A DNA stretch of 64,000 nucleotides from Bugulina stolonifera (Eukaryota; Bryozoa; Gymnolaemata; Cheilostomatida; Bugulidae). The stretch lies in the NCBI GenBank assembly GCA_935421135.1, contig OW285194.1:5358876-5422875 (forward strand), given 5' to 3'. Each line of letters begins with the position of its first letter. Positions within the stretch are counted from its first letter, which is position 1. Positions 36,220 to 46,698 of the stretch are shown here, piece after piece. A program made the translations under genes and the position numbers. The notes beneath the pieces are model-generated. The model ran no database searches. It saw nothing but the letters and a program-made list of their open reading frames with translations, and was not told where the DNA came from.

Positions 36220-37290
36220 TTACACAAACTGACTAGAATCTATCCAACTATTAAATGAAGAGGGATAACCACTCCATTTCACGAAACTCTCTTCTTTTCC
36301 TCTCCTTCTCCGTTTACGTATGACTTTCTCAACTCTAAAGATTTCAGGTAGGTTAACATGTTGCAATTCTTGTGCATAGAATGTTCCATCTACTCCTTCT
36401 TTGTTTAGGTCTTCCAGTGTATAGACAGGAGGTGAGGTATGTGCCTTGACTGCTTTTATGGTGAATATCTCGGTTGACCAGTTTGGTGTGAACCCTCGCT
36501 CAAAGCTACTACGAGCCATCGAAATCCGAACATGATCACCTGGTGAGTATTTTACTCTTGTTTTCTTTAACCATCGTTTAGGTGAGAACTCATTTAACCG
36601 AACCCAAACCTCTTCTTGATTATCGTAATCAACCTCAATAGGTTTCATTCCAATTGACCTATTAAAACTGTTGTTATATCCTTGGACTAGGTCTTCTACA
36701 TCTTCTAAGTAGCGTCCATCCCCTCTATAAGTGAGTAGACGATGAATTTTCCCTCTCAATGTTCTATTAAAGCGTTCAACAAGAGCAGCCTTGATGATCT
36801 CATTCTCAGAGGTGAAATGGCTAACTCCATACTTCTTTAGCACTTCACTCACCCTTCTGTTTAGGAACTCCTTACCTTTATCAGTTTGTATTTGTCTAAA
36901 GCTTTCATTTTCGAATAGAGAGATGAGTGCATTGGACACTTCCAGACCAGACTTGGAATGAAGAGGAAAGACCCATGCTTTCCGTGAGAAGGCATCTATG
37001 CAGGTGAGCAAAAATGTTACTCCATCATTTGAGTCCTTGTGCGCACGCACATCCACGAGATCTGCCTGGAGTTGTTCACCAATCCCACTCACAAACGTTT
37101 TTCTCCTTGTAAACTTCATTCTAATCGGGCGATGAAGAGTGTATGCGTCTTGACTTCTCAACCACTTCTCAACATCATTCTCATTAATACCAGGAGGAGA
37201 AGCTAAAACTAACTTTCTCTTTCCTCCAAAAGATGGTGGTTGAGGAGGGGAGAAGTAAATATCACGTAGACCTTCATCTATATCATCCAT
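36220..37290 (-). CDS. Polinton retrovirus-like DDE integrase with C-terminal chromodomain (356 aa)
   Basis: Catalyses insertion of element ends into target DNA; the 6-bp duplication here is its expected product. The catalytic core runs from about 70 to 220 with Asp77 (LQADLVDV), Asp137 (IQTDKGKEF) and Glu172 (AALVERFNRTL). The segment YTLHRPIRMKFTRRK before the core is typical of Polinton integrases; there is no HHCC zinc module in this frame. Residues about 317-356 (FRVEKVIRKR ... FVKWSGYPSSFNSW) form a chromodomain, which may direct insertion to particular chromatin. The start overlaps the upstream gene by 13 bp. The core appears intact. Confidence 0.93.
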   Translation of the reverse strand: MDDIDEGLRDIYFSPPQPPSFGGKRKLVLASPPGINENDVEKWLRSQDAYTLHRPIRMKFTRRKTFVSGIGEQLQADLVDVRAHKDSNDGVTFLLTCIDAFSRKAWVFPLHSKSGLEVSNALISLFENESFRQIQTDKGKEFLNRRVSEVLKKYGVSHFTSENEIIKAALVERFNRTLRGKIHRLLTYRGDGRYLEDVEDLVQGYNNSFNRSIGMKPIEVDYDNQEEVWVRLNEFSPKRWLKKTRVKYSPGDHVRISMARSSFERGFTPNWSTEIFTIKAVKAHTSPPVYTLEDLNKEGVDGTFYAQELQHVNLPEIFRVEKVIRKRRRRGKEESFVKWSGYPSSFNSWIDSSQFV

Positions 37291-37862
37291 CTTTCTGTTT
37301 TACTATTGCTTGCAAGAGGGGTTTTAGGAAGCTTTCGCCTAGACCTAGTTTTGATAGGACTTCTATTTTCACCCTTCCCACTCCAACGTGCGCCAGCTTC
37401 TGACCTCTCTGGTTTTGTTTCTCTCCTATATGGGTGTGGTAGTGGTGACCTTGAGCCACTTCGCCTCTTTTCATCATCTCTTTTTTTCTCTCGCCCTCGC
37501 TCTTGTGCTTCTTCTTCTCTTTGTCTCCATGTATGCATTTCATTAAACCTAGTGTTAATTCCCTCTAATGTATTATACAACTCCTGCTGCGGATGGCGTG
37601 ATCTCTCCAACTCTTTTAGGAACTTATTCATTTTATGAGCATGTTGCTCTAGCTGAGAGTAGATGTCTGTATCAGAGTTTTTGAGGTTAGATATTACATC
37701 TTTTCTGCTTTTTTCTGCCAGGAGTAGATCCCCATTTGTAGAGAGTGAGGGTAGATGCTCTCCTTCTTTTTTGTTGTTTCTACTATTCATTGATTCATAT
37801 GTATGTTTATCCATAAGAAGATACTTTTTAGAAAACTTGAGACTCATTTCACCTTCGTCCAC
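37278..37862 (-). CDS. Polinton coiled-coil/basic protein of unknown role (194 aa)
   Basis: N-terminal hydrophobic-charged motif KYLLMDKHTYESM, a middle Glu/Lys/Leu-rich stretch (about 60-110) that could form a coiled coil, and an Arg/Ser/Lys-rich C-terminus (about 115-190). The last part suggests nucleic-acid binding. It is wedged between two other genes with 13-14-bp overlaps at both ends, which supports real coding. A minor virion or core protein is likely from position; I do not recognise a named domain. Confidence 0.6.
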   Translation of the reverse strand: MDEGEMSLKFSKKYLLMDKHTYESMNSRNNKKEGEHLPSLSTNGDLLLAEKSRKDVISNLKNSDTDIYSQLEQHAHKMNKFLKELERSRHPQQELYNTLEGINTRFNEMHTWRQREEEAQERGREKKRDDEKRRSGSRSPLPHPYRRETKPERSEAGARWSGKGENRSPIKTRSRRKLPKTPLASNSKTERWMI

Positions 37863-38247
37863 CGCCTAATCCACCAAGCACACCTCCGAGTAAACTTGCC
37901 AATGGCTTCAAAAGAAGACCTAAAAATCCGCCACGTTGTAGGATTAACTTTTTCTGCCTCACACTAGTACGAGAGTTGGTGAGATCCTCAATGGCCCTTC
38001 TATGTCGACGTAGAGAGTTCAACTGAGCGGTAGTTAGATGAACATTACCTAATAATACATTTCTAGCACACTCAACAAGAGCGAGTATAAGGTCTTTGTT
38101 AGCCTCAGCAATGGTTGAATCTCTGATGGTTGCAGATGCTTTCGTCAGTGCATATATACTCAAGGCATTCCTCCTCAACCTTGGAGAATACTCGGGTGAA
38201 TTAATGTATCTCATGCTTGATGATGGATGCGCTCTCTTCGAGTCCAA
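37849..38247 (-). CDS. Polinton conserved small virion/core protein (132 aa)
   Basis: Contains a helical middle with ECARNVLLGNVHLT followed by a basic segment (LRRHRRAIEDL), then KLILQRGGFLGLLLKPLASL and a Gly-rich end. The arrangement NVLxGN ... LRRH ... LQxGGF is one I associate with a small conserved protein of Polintons and adintoviruses, often compared with adenovirus core proteins. The basic helices and the hydrophobic Gly-rich tail would suit a DNA-binding, membrane-active core protein. It lies between the ATPase (32-bp gap) and the coiled-coil gene. Confidence 0.65.
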   Translation of the reverse strand: MDSKRAHPSSSMRYINSPEYSPRLRRNALSIYALTKASATIRDSTIAEANKDLILALVECARNVLLGNVHLTTAQLNSLRRHRRAIEDLTNSRTSVRQKKLILQRGGFLGLLLKPLASLLGGVLGGLGGGRR

Positions 38248-38279
38248 GACAGTTTATGGAGAGAGTAGAGATGTGAATG

Positions 38280-38939
38280 CTACTTATATTCCAGGGTATT
38301 CGGGATATATACAGTCATGGGAGAGTGCTCAGAAGCAAAATTACCGATCAGTCTAGCCCACTCCGGGGTTTCCTGGCGAAGATTCAAGAATAGAAAAGAG
38401 TGTGGCTTACGTGTAGCATCACTAAAAGCTTCTTGAACAGCTCTTGTACTCTGAGGAAAAGCCTGCTTTGCAAGATTGGTAACAGACATTCCGTCTCTGG
38501 GGTTCTTGAACAAGAAAAAGTACTGCGAGTTTATTGACACTGTTCTATTATCTTTCGGGAAAAGGTTCTGTAGTAAGAAAAAGACGCTTATGTTCAGGTG
38601 GTGACTGAACTTTGTAAAGATTGCATTAGTAGTCTCTTTCCCCCCGACTTCACCCATCAAGTCATCAATGATGAGCCAGCGATTCTTCCCATCACGCTCT
38701 ATATCCATTTCTACATCAATGAGTCCTGAATGAAACCTTACTTTATCCTTGTAATCCTCAAAGCGGCGTTGCCAAACTCCATAGCAGTAAATGATTTCAA
38801 CAGGAGTGGGTGAAGCAATTTCATCAACTCTCCTAATAAGACTAAATAGTAGTTCCGTTTTTCCACTCCCTGTTGGACCACAGACTAGAGCTGTGAAGGG
38901 ACTCTGCAAGCGAAGATCGATTTCTTGGTGTGGACGCAT
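38280..38939 (-). CDS. Polinton FtsK/HerA-type genome packaging ATPase (219 aa)
   Basis: Predicted motor that pumps element DNA into preformed capsids. Walker A GPTGSGKT lies at residues 21-28, Walker B WLIIDDLM at about 88-95, and a polar segment near 120 (FFLLQNLFPKD) is in the position of the Gln-containing sensor of this family. At 219 residues it has the usual size for Polintons. Start chosen at MRPHQEIDL, just before the first strand. The neighbouring membrane-protein frame overlaps its first 98 bp in another frame. The ORF is intact, and all nucleotide-binding residues I can check are present. Confidence 0.9.
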   Translation of the reverse strand: MRPHQEIDLRLQSPFTALVCGPTGSGKTELLFSLIRRVDEIASPTPVEIIYCYGVWQRRFEDYKDKVRFHSGLIDVEMDIERDGKNRWLIIDDLMGEVGGKETTNAIFTKFSHHLNISVFFLLQNLFPKDNRTVSINSQYFFLFKNPRDGMSVTNLAKQAFPQSTRAVQEAFSDATRKPHSFLFLNLRQETPEWARLIGNFASEHSPMTVYIPNTLEYK

Positions 38940-39300
38940 GCTGATCCAGTTGAGTAGCTAATAGAGTTGTGTTTGTTTTTAAAAAGTGTCCTTGCTTAAG
39001 TACTCCTTTGTCTTTGCCATTGGGTGGTTCCCTATCACTTAGATATGTGTAAACTGATGGTGATAAAGATGAGCAAGAAAGTATAAATAGTATTATGATT
39101 ATGTAGAATGTGAACTTCTTTCTTTTGTTGCTTCTCTCTCCTATTTGCTCCCATCCCTCTTCAGCAGAGATAGCTACTACTTCATCTAAGAGACCATCAG
39201 CCACAGCTTTGTCCACCTTGAGTGATATTCGTCTGAGTAAAAAACTAAAATCATCTTGTAGGTAAGACTGTGTCAAGAGTTTGGAGCTGGAGCATATCAA
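38842..39300 (-). CDS. Polinton small membrane protein (152 aa), C-terminal part overlapping ATPase
   Basis: First gene of the minus-strand cluster. Residues about 63-80 (FTFYIIIILFILSCSSLS) form one clear membrane-spanning segment after a basic KRKK, which suggests a cytoplasmic N-terminus. The N-terminal 60 residues look soluble and helical. The last third overlaps the start of the ATPase gene and reads like unconstrained sequence, so the true protein may be shorter or spliced. Function unknown; possibilities are an envelope, lysis or membrane-remodelling protein. Confidence 0.5.
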   Translation of the reverse strand: MICSSSKLLTQSYLQDDFSFLLRRISLKVDKAVADGLLDEVVAISAEEGWEQIGERSNKRKKFTFYIIIILFILSCSSLSPSVYTYLSDREPPNGKDKGVLKQGHFLKTNTTLLATQLDQHASTPRNRSSLAESLHSSSLWSNREWKNGTTI

Positions 39301-39928
39301 TTAGAGTATGCTGAGACCGAAGTCGTAAACATTATAGCTCCTACGACTTCTGATGAAGATGAGTAATAAGTACCTAAACCCCTCTTTTATTTATTCTATT
39401 GCTACTATTGTGAAGTTTATTTAATATATTACATAATGCTGACTTAACACATGCACACAACCTTTTATTTATTCTATTGCTACCATTGTGAAAAGTTTAT
39501 CTAATGTATAATATACACTGTCTTAACACATGTACACAGACTTTCTTGCTAATAACAGATATGACATACTCTTTTAAATATGTGTCTTTTATTCTTTCAA
39601 TTGTGTTTTAACACGTGTACACAATCTTTTATTCATTCTATTGTCACCATTGCGGAAAGTTTATTTAATGTATTATATATGCTGACTTAACACATGCACA
39701 CGTTTCTTTATTGTCAATACAATGTATATCATAGAACCAACCCTTCTTCCCATCAGTGTATTTATAGCCAAGACTTTACACATTTCTTTATTAACAATGC
39801 GATGCACATCATAAACCATCCCTTCCGTAGTACTTCTTCTTATCGCTAATGAGAGTTATAGGCGAAGAAGCGCAGCCGAATTCGCTCGTTTAGATCACAA
39901 GCTTTTCGAGTGGAGGGCTCGGGAGAAG
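39301..39928. other. Polinton right subterminal region, non-coding
   Basis: AT-rich, no ORF. It holds the imperfect repeats described separately and would contain the promoter of the minus-strand gene cluster. It includes a TATA-like AATGTATAATATACAC at about 39504. Confidence 0.5.
39380..39715. repeat. Imperfect subterminal direct repeats, about 80 bp
   Basis: Three diverged copies of CTTTTATTTATTCTATTGCT ... TTAACACATGCACACA start near 39384, 39462 and 39627. They lie just inside the right terminal repeat and upstream of the minus-strand gene cluster. Confidence 0.75.
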
Positions 39929-40214
39929 CGGCGGGCCGCTGCCTAGTCGCTTGGCCCGGTGGATACGGGGCACCGGCGTCGCCTCCACGTGTACGGTCGG
40001 CGCCGCACGCAACGTGGGCGGACGCGGCTTGACCGCCTCAAACGATTGGTCGTTCGGGTGAGTGGGGGTTGCGGGGGGGAGGGTGGGCGGCGGTGGAGGA
40101 GGGGTGGCGGTGATGACGGTGATGGCGGCGGCGGCGGCGGCGGTGGTGGTGGTGGTGGTGGCGGCGGCGGCGGCGGTGGCGGTGGTGGTGGTGGCGGCGG
40201 TGGTGGTGGTGGCG

Positions 40215-40245
<31 letters not shown>

Positions 40246-40616
40246 TGGTGAGGGCGGTGGTGGTGGCGGCGGCGGCGGCGGTGGTGAGGGCGGCGATGGC
40301 GGCGGCGGCGACGGCGGTGGCGCGGACGGGACGAGGGCGGTGGCGGGGAGGAGGGAGGAGTGGGAGGTGGGGGAGGGGGAGGGGAGGAGGGTGGGAAGGA
40401 GGAAGGGAAGGGGTCGTGGCCGGGTTCGGGGTCAAGTGTGCAAATGTTTTTTCGACCAATCAGAAGGGGGGATTTTGGGGTGACCTTGGCAAGGTCGTGT
40501 GCAAAATTTTTGTGCTCTTCTGTGATTGGTTGAAATCGGAAATACCGGCTTGTGATTGGTTGAAAACAGGGGTCAATGAGTGCGTGTCTGTCTAGAAGTG
40601 CACTGACTATACTACT
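39929..40616. repeat. Polinton right terminal inverted repeat
   Basis: Reverse complement of 30517-31205, with the same CCAAT-box cores (here TGTGATTGGTTG twice) and GGC/GGT triplet tract. Similarity stops at the GCGGCCCGCCGC junction with the unique interior. Confidence 0.95.
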
Positions 40617-40622
40617 GATACA
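40617..40622. repeat. Target site duplication, right (GATACA)
   Basis: GATACA directly follows the right Polinton end and pairs with 30511-30516. Confidence 0.9.
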
Positions 40623-41092
40623 TCCAGATATACATACAATGTACATGTGAGTATTGAGATATGATTGTGTTAATCGTTGTCATTAGAACTAAAATAATGT
40701 ACATGTAGTTTGTAAAGAAATAATTGGGCAGCTATTTTATTTTTTAAACATATTTTATGTAAGATGAGATAGAGCTGTGAGCCATTAGGTCACTATTATA
40801 TGTTATTATAATAACATAGTGACTCATAGGTCTACATTCATAGTTATGGGGATAGAATATCATGTAATATAAATCAGTAGATTGTTAAAAACACAGCAAA
40901 ATGACTGCTTCATAAATTTATTGTAATTTTTAAATAACCAGAAGGGATAGAATTATGTAACATATTAAATTGGCTATCTAAAGCGCCACTAGACTATTGT
41001 ACTGTTTGTAAATACACATAGTCTATATTGTATTACTTGTTATGGGTAGACAGTGTAATACTTGATACTAACACAAGGACTTTGATCTGTAG
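40623..41092. other. Upstream region of copy C
   Basis: Paralogous to about 14108-14557 upstream of copy B (shared ACATGTGAGTATTGAGATAT, and ACACAAGGA shortly before the start codon). It should contain the copy C promoter, now with the Polinton directly upstream. No clear TATA box; I see no gene. Confidence 0.5.
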
Positions 41093-44000
41093 ATGATGAT
41101 TCACAGGTGGTTGATCTCACTACTTCTCGCTCTTGCTCAGTGTGATATCTCCTTAACCAGTGTACTTGGTAAGTATTGTAACGGTTTCTGGGTTTTGGTA
41201 CTGTTGTCCTAAGACGACTCCCGAGTCCAAAATGAAGTGCCCATGAGTGGTGCTAGGCCTTCTCATTACATGAAAGATTAACAGGTACTAGTAGTCAAAG
41301 AACTACCAAAGACGACCCATATGATCCCGAGTCAATGCTTGTTTGCTATACTGAGAAGGAGAGTGGTCCGACCTAGTAGGAAGTTCGGGTTGCAAGGTCG
41401 AAGACCTTAACAACTAGAATGATCTAACTACGAAGTGAAAGTCTCTGTATATAAGTATAGAGGTGTCCTTATTGAGATCCAAGCATGAACTGCGACAACA
41501 ATTGGAAAAAACAATGCCCTTTATATAGTAATAAAACTTCCGGTAAAAAGGCCGACATAGTGTCGTAAAAAGACGACGTAGGGTCATCCGGAAATTGCAC
41601 AACAGTATGGCAACCAGAAGCCCGATGGCCGACCCAAAATAGGTCGGGTTTGACAAAAGATGCTCAAAATCATCTAGATCATATGCAAAATCAATATCAA
41701 GTATTTCTGAGAGGTCGGGCCTCTTTACATGGGTATAAAAAGGGTATAATGACTCAGTTATGCTTACTACAGGTATATAATTGAAATGTCATTACCAGTG
41801 TATGGTTAGAAATGCATAAACAATGTAGGTATGAGTATGAAAACAGCTAAGTGCAAGAGAACAAGTGTCAGATGAGTAATGCTGTGGCAACTACTAGGCA
41901 CTTAGGGGGCTATAAGATCCATCAGGGTGACTGGAGTCGTATATACAAATGTCCTGAATCATTACAGTATCACAGATATCATAGCACACAGTATGCACGT
42001 AGATGTTATACATGTAATCCAGTGGGGGGGGGGGGGGTTGTTTCTTTACCAGCAGTACTAGTCCACTAGTCCAAAGAGTAAACCAGCTATTCGAACTGTG
42101 ACTTAGCTAAGCTATATGCATACATGTACATCGTACAGTGTATGCGTATGAAACGAAGAATGTTCTATAAAAAGTTTGTGTGTAGTCTATTTTTTAAAAT
42201 GTCAACTTTAAACTGTTGTAAAAAGTAAAAAGTACATGTATGTAAATTGCAGCTACATACATGTACTATAATGATTGGTGAATTTTATTGTTACAACACA
42301 TCAAGTAATACATTTTGTAATTCTTGGTTCAGATTTGCCAAAATGTCAAAGAGGAACTGTTACGAGAGAGGTATGGTTCTCCCCCAACAATTCATTAGTC
42401 ACTAAAAGATCTCAGGCTAGAGGTCTTGCTGAGTGTGTTGTTAACTGCTACAGCTCGTTTCCTGTACAATGTAACGCTGTCTTCAAGGATTCCGAAGGCA
42501 AGTGAATGTTGTTTTACTTTACATATATACATGTACGTGCTGTAATAGTTGTAGACTAAAATAAACTTGAGATACATGCACATGTAGGATCACAGGCACA
42601 CTAAGTGAAAGAGATGGTATAAAACATAAATGAGATAAGTATAATATCATTTAATACAATACTAAAAAGTAACAATGGACTGTTTCCACAAATGTGGAAC
42701 CAATTCCCTGGCACCTCATAGACCAAACGTAGAAAACAAAGAAATACTAAAACTCATTGCAAGCTCTAGTGATAAATGCCATTTGTTTAGAATGAAGACC
42801 AATGTGTTGGGATATGAATAGTTATTGACTGTGGTGTGAGTTTACTGAGTGGCTCTATGAGAGATCAAACAGTGGATTACATGACATTACTGCCTGGTCT
42901 GTGTATGTACATTGTATCCCTGTTTGTATTATATTGTCTCCCCTTGTTTATAGAATCAAATGATGAATGCAGAAAAACCCGTTTTGTTGTAATTTACAGG
43001 TATCTGTTACGAACTAAGTGGAGATGTTGCTGAGATTGATTATGAAACCAACAGCCTCTACAGAAAAGGTTACCTTGTGGACATTATGTCTAATGGAGAG
43101 GTAAATAGTTATTCTGTCGCATGATACCAGGAGTAGTGTTCCTACCGAGCTTCTGTTGTTTGACCATTTAGTTATTTAGTCTCTATGACTAGTCGAATGT
43201 GCGGATAGTGTGCCTAGCGTTTCGAACTTCTGAGGTCCGTTAAATAGGATGGCCAAGTGGCTCGACAGTAACAAAATACAAAATACAAATACAATACAAT
43301 ACAGCGTTCTCTTATGATGCACTGCACCAAGTGCTTACTGAAACAGAAAAGAGAAAGGTAGAGATCATAGAGTTTAGAGTTCACTAAGGAGTGCGTAGCA
43401 ACTCAACAACTGAATTCACTGGAAGTGCTGAAGTGCACGGCCTTTACCGTACCATTGAGGCATGTATGCGGGATGCCATATGTTATAATATTGGAGGGTG
43501 TGAGCTGAGGTGCGAAAAGCTTTTCGTACAATTGCAATTACATGCTGGAGCTGAAGATTCTGGAACAATTGCAGGAATTATTTGTCAACCTGGGCTCCGT
43601 CGAAGAACATACTCATTTTATTAGCTATGAAAGCAATTGAACTGGAGTTTCCACACTTTTAGAAGAAGGGGTTATCTCATTCTACACAATATTTGACTGC
43701 GGTCATCATTCAATGTAAATTGTAACTACGTTTTACATCTTAGTAAGATAATGGAAATAATAATATCTCTAAGAAATTAACAATTTTATTCTCAGAGCTT
43801 CCCATAGCAATTTTTACAAGATAGCACAGAAATATCGGCTTGAAGTGTCGGAAACCAGTTTATCAAATAATGTTGTATGATCTCAGCAAAATTATTTATT
43901 TGTAAATGGAAGGCAAATGTGTATCCACAGAAGTTAATTTTTCTGGCACCGTTGCAACTTCATTCAAGCATTGAGTGTGTGTACTCTCCAAATAAGTACA

Positions 44001-46666
44001 GTACAAGGCAAATTTTACTGTTGACACAGCCATCATTGTGTTTTAGCATTCTAACTGTAATGGCAGAGCATGTAGCAGGAGTGAAGTATGTATGGCAGGA
44101 TGTAGTGAATTAGATCTCTCTTTTCCTGTCTGTATTGGTAAGAATATTATATACATGTAAATGTATATAACCTTTCACCTGGTGTGAGGCCGGTTATTAT
44201 TTACAATGTTATAGTTACACGAGACATGAGACAACAAGGGGACGTGTAAAGTTAGAAATACCTAAACAACACAAACTAAAGAGAATATAATGGTGTAACT
44301 GATGAGAGGGTATAGCGGTGTAACACGTTAGGTAGTATTCTTTTGTGAATGGTAGAAGACTGTCACTGATTCATATAAAAGCTGTATGATGGCTGTTATA
44401 AAAACTATTTATGACATTAAACATTATGACGTTGTATGTTAAAGTTTTGTCTTTGAGCTGTTGCACAAAGTGCATACAACTATTGACTGAGGATCTAATT
44501 AGAATTGAAGTACTAACTACTCCCTACAGAAAACAGTAAAACGAACTTTTTTGCATCCTCTGATGTTCATCATAAATGACAATAGCTAACTTCTAGTGGG
44601 GTACTGCATGTACAGTGATGAACAGTCGTGGCCTAGTGGTGAGGGCTATGTACTTCCTTGTGGGAGTCACAGGTCCGATTCTCACAAGGGTTATTCGTGA
44701 TGTTAGGAAGGGCATCTAATCTTGTGCTACTTTGTCCTCCTTCTCTACTCTAAACTAGAGAAAATGCTAGTTTCTTCAGCTTCTAGCTTTCTTACCTGGA
44801 GTTATTTTGTACGAAGTAAAACTGTTTTGTTTATGCATATTGTACATGAGCTTGTATCAGTCGTTTTCACAGTCTACAACTTTTAAAATTTATAACACAT
44901 TACAACAACATGACTCAAAACAGATCAATCGTATTTGATAATGATGCCTTTGCGCTATCAGTTCTACAAAATTTTTTTTTGATTTGTATCATTACAAATT
45001 TTCAGCTGATCAGAAAGATGAGTGTGAGCTGAAGAGAGAGTACAGTAATATTATTCACTACTGGATGCCTGCGAGAGGTGATGGGACGGCTAATGGGGCT
45101 GTGATGGTAAATAATTATACCATTGTCATTCATTGACATAACTTACATGTACATCATGTACATGGTACATGTACGGTGTTATATGGTATACATTGTGTGC
45201 CCAGGTATTGTACATAGCCTAGCATTCATCTCCTATTTTGCATAGACCAACACTTCTGGGTACCTGCCCTCGGTTGGCAAACCCACCACAGTAGTCCGAC
45301 TTGTGCAAAAAGTTTTCTACATACATGTAAATGAGGGTTTACACGCAGGTGTATTAATTTTGTCAAAAAAAATAAATTTTAATTCTTTCAAATGATGTAA
45401 CCAGATATCTTGGGTTCTAAATGCACTAAATTTATCTTTAAAATAGTCAATGTTATTTCTTATTCCTATTGTGTGTTTATTTGCATAGTCTCGTGCAATA
45501 TTTGCACATCTAGTAGAAGCAAATTTTTTAACCTTGTAATTGGAATTCACAATTACTGTGATTCCTTCCCTTTGTCCCAAAATAGTAGTCAAACTAACTT
45601 GATATTCTGACATTGATTTGGTTTGTATCACATGCAGGAAATTGACTTCCTATTGTGTAAGCTCTCCCAAGTATTGAGGTTGCTCCCTATGCACACGTCC
45701 TGTAAATTAAAACATTGTAATTAAAAATTAAATTAACTAAACAAACTAAATATAGTACAACATAGCACATGTGTATCAATATACTCTCATTTTAATATGA
45801 CCTTTGCTAGAATCTTTAGTCCGTCATTACAATAGTTTTACAAACTACAAACTAAAGAAAACACAAAGGCAGGGGTACCTGTGAATGTGTTAGGTAAACT
45901 AAGCAATAAGAAGGGAGTACAAAACGGGGTAAAAAACTACTATGTGCGTGAATATTAAGAGTTAGTAGAGAGAGAACAAGCATAGTTTCCAAGTGAATAA
46001 AGTGACTTAAGAAGAGACAAGAAAACTGATTAAAGAATGAATTTCAAAATCTCCCAATTACTTAAATACTTAAAAATAATCTGAGGGAGTTTTCTTCCAT
46101 TAGTACTGTAATATACTATGTACATGTACATGCATGTATAACACACTATGTAGGCTATCCTAGATTGCACAATACAGGGCATATTGTTGAATGAGATAAT
46201 TGCTAGAGTTTTCTGCTCTTTGTTCAACTGATACACATATTAAAGTGGTTGAAGAAGATTTCATTAATGTTTCATTCTGAGTGTTAAAGGGGTTATGACA
46301 TGTGGTTTACGTCTATGTTCAATGCAGCCTCTCTTATTTAGGTTTGTTACAATAATTTGTGCTACTATCAACAGAGTTGTGTCCTCTTGCCTATGATTGA
46401 CTCATTAGCACTATTCAATGCTGTTTCAAACGCAACTTTGTTATGAAGACGCAACTGCGTACTTTACGTCTTATAGAGAGAATTATTGAATTCAAGCTGT
46501 TTGCATAGAAAGAGTACAGTAGTGAACAAATGATTTCACAGTGTTTACTAATATAGCTGTAGGATAACTTGTGCAAGTTTTTGAATTTTTCTGGGCTTTC
46601 CTTTTGCTGGCAATAAGTAGCTGCCTTTATTGGTAGGTCCGGTATTTCATCTGGCCACACTATATA

Positions 46667-46698
<32 letters not shown>

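Larger units (their letters stand above)
30517..40616. mobile_element. Complete Polinton/Maverick-type element lacking DNA polymerase B
   Basis: 10,100 bp with inverted termini 5'-AGTAGTATAG ... CTATACTACT-3' (AG ... CT ends are typical of Polintons) and 6-bp GATACA duplications. Minus-strand gene order, from right to left: membrane protein, packaging ATPase, two small virion-like proteins, integrase, penton-like protein, pX-like protein, major capsid protein, adenain-like protease. One small plus-strand ORF lies at the left. Genes are tightly packed, with 12-14-bp overlaps or short gaps. Typical Polintons are 15-20 kb and encode a protein-primed PolB of about 1000 residues; here no frame carries polymerase motifs and no gap is large enough. 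All recognised proteins look intact. The element could form particles but must borrow replication from a helper element or the host (inference). Confidence 0.95.

Noticed and set aside
31206..39928. Search for a DNA polymerase B, helicase or replication initiator in the Polinton
   Set aside because: No frame shows polymerase exonuclease or palm motifs, or helicase motifs beyond the packaging ATPase, and no non-coding gap exceeds about 1.2 kb.
43391..43624. 77-codon Cys-containing ORF in intron 3 of copy C
   Set aside because: Not present in the same intron of A or B, no family resemblance; probably chance.
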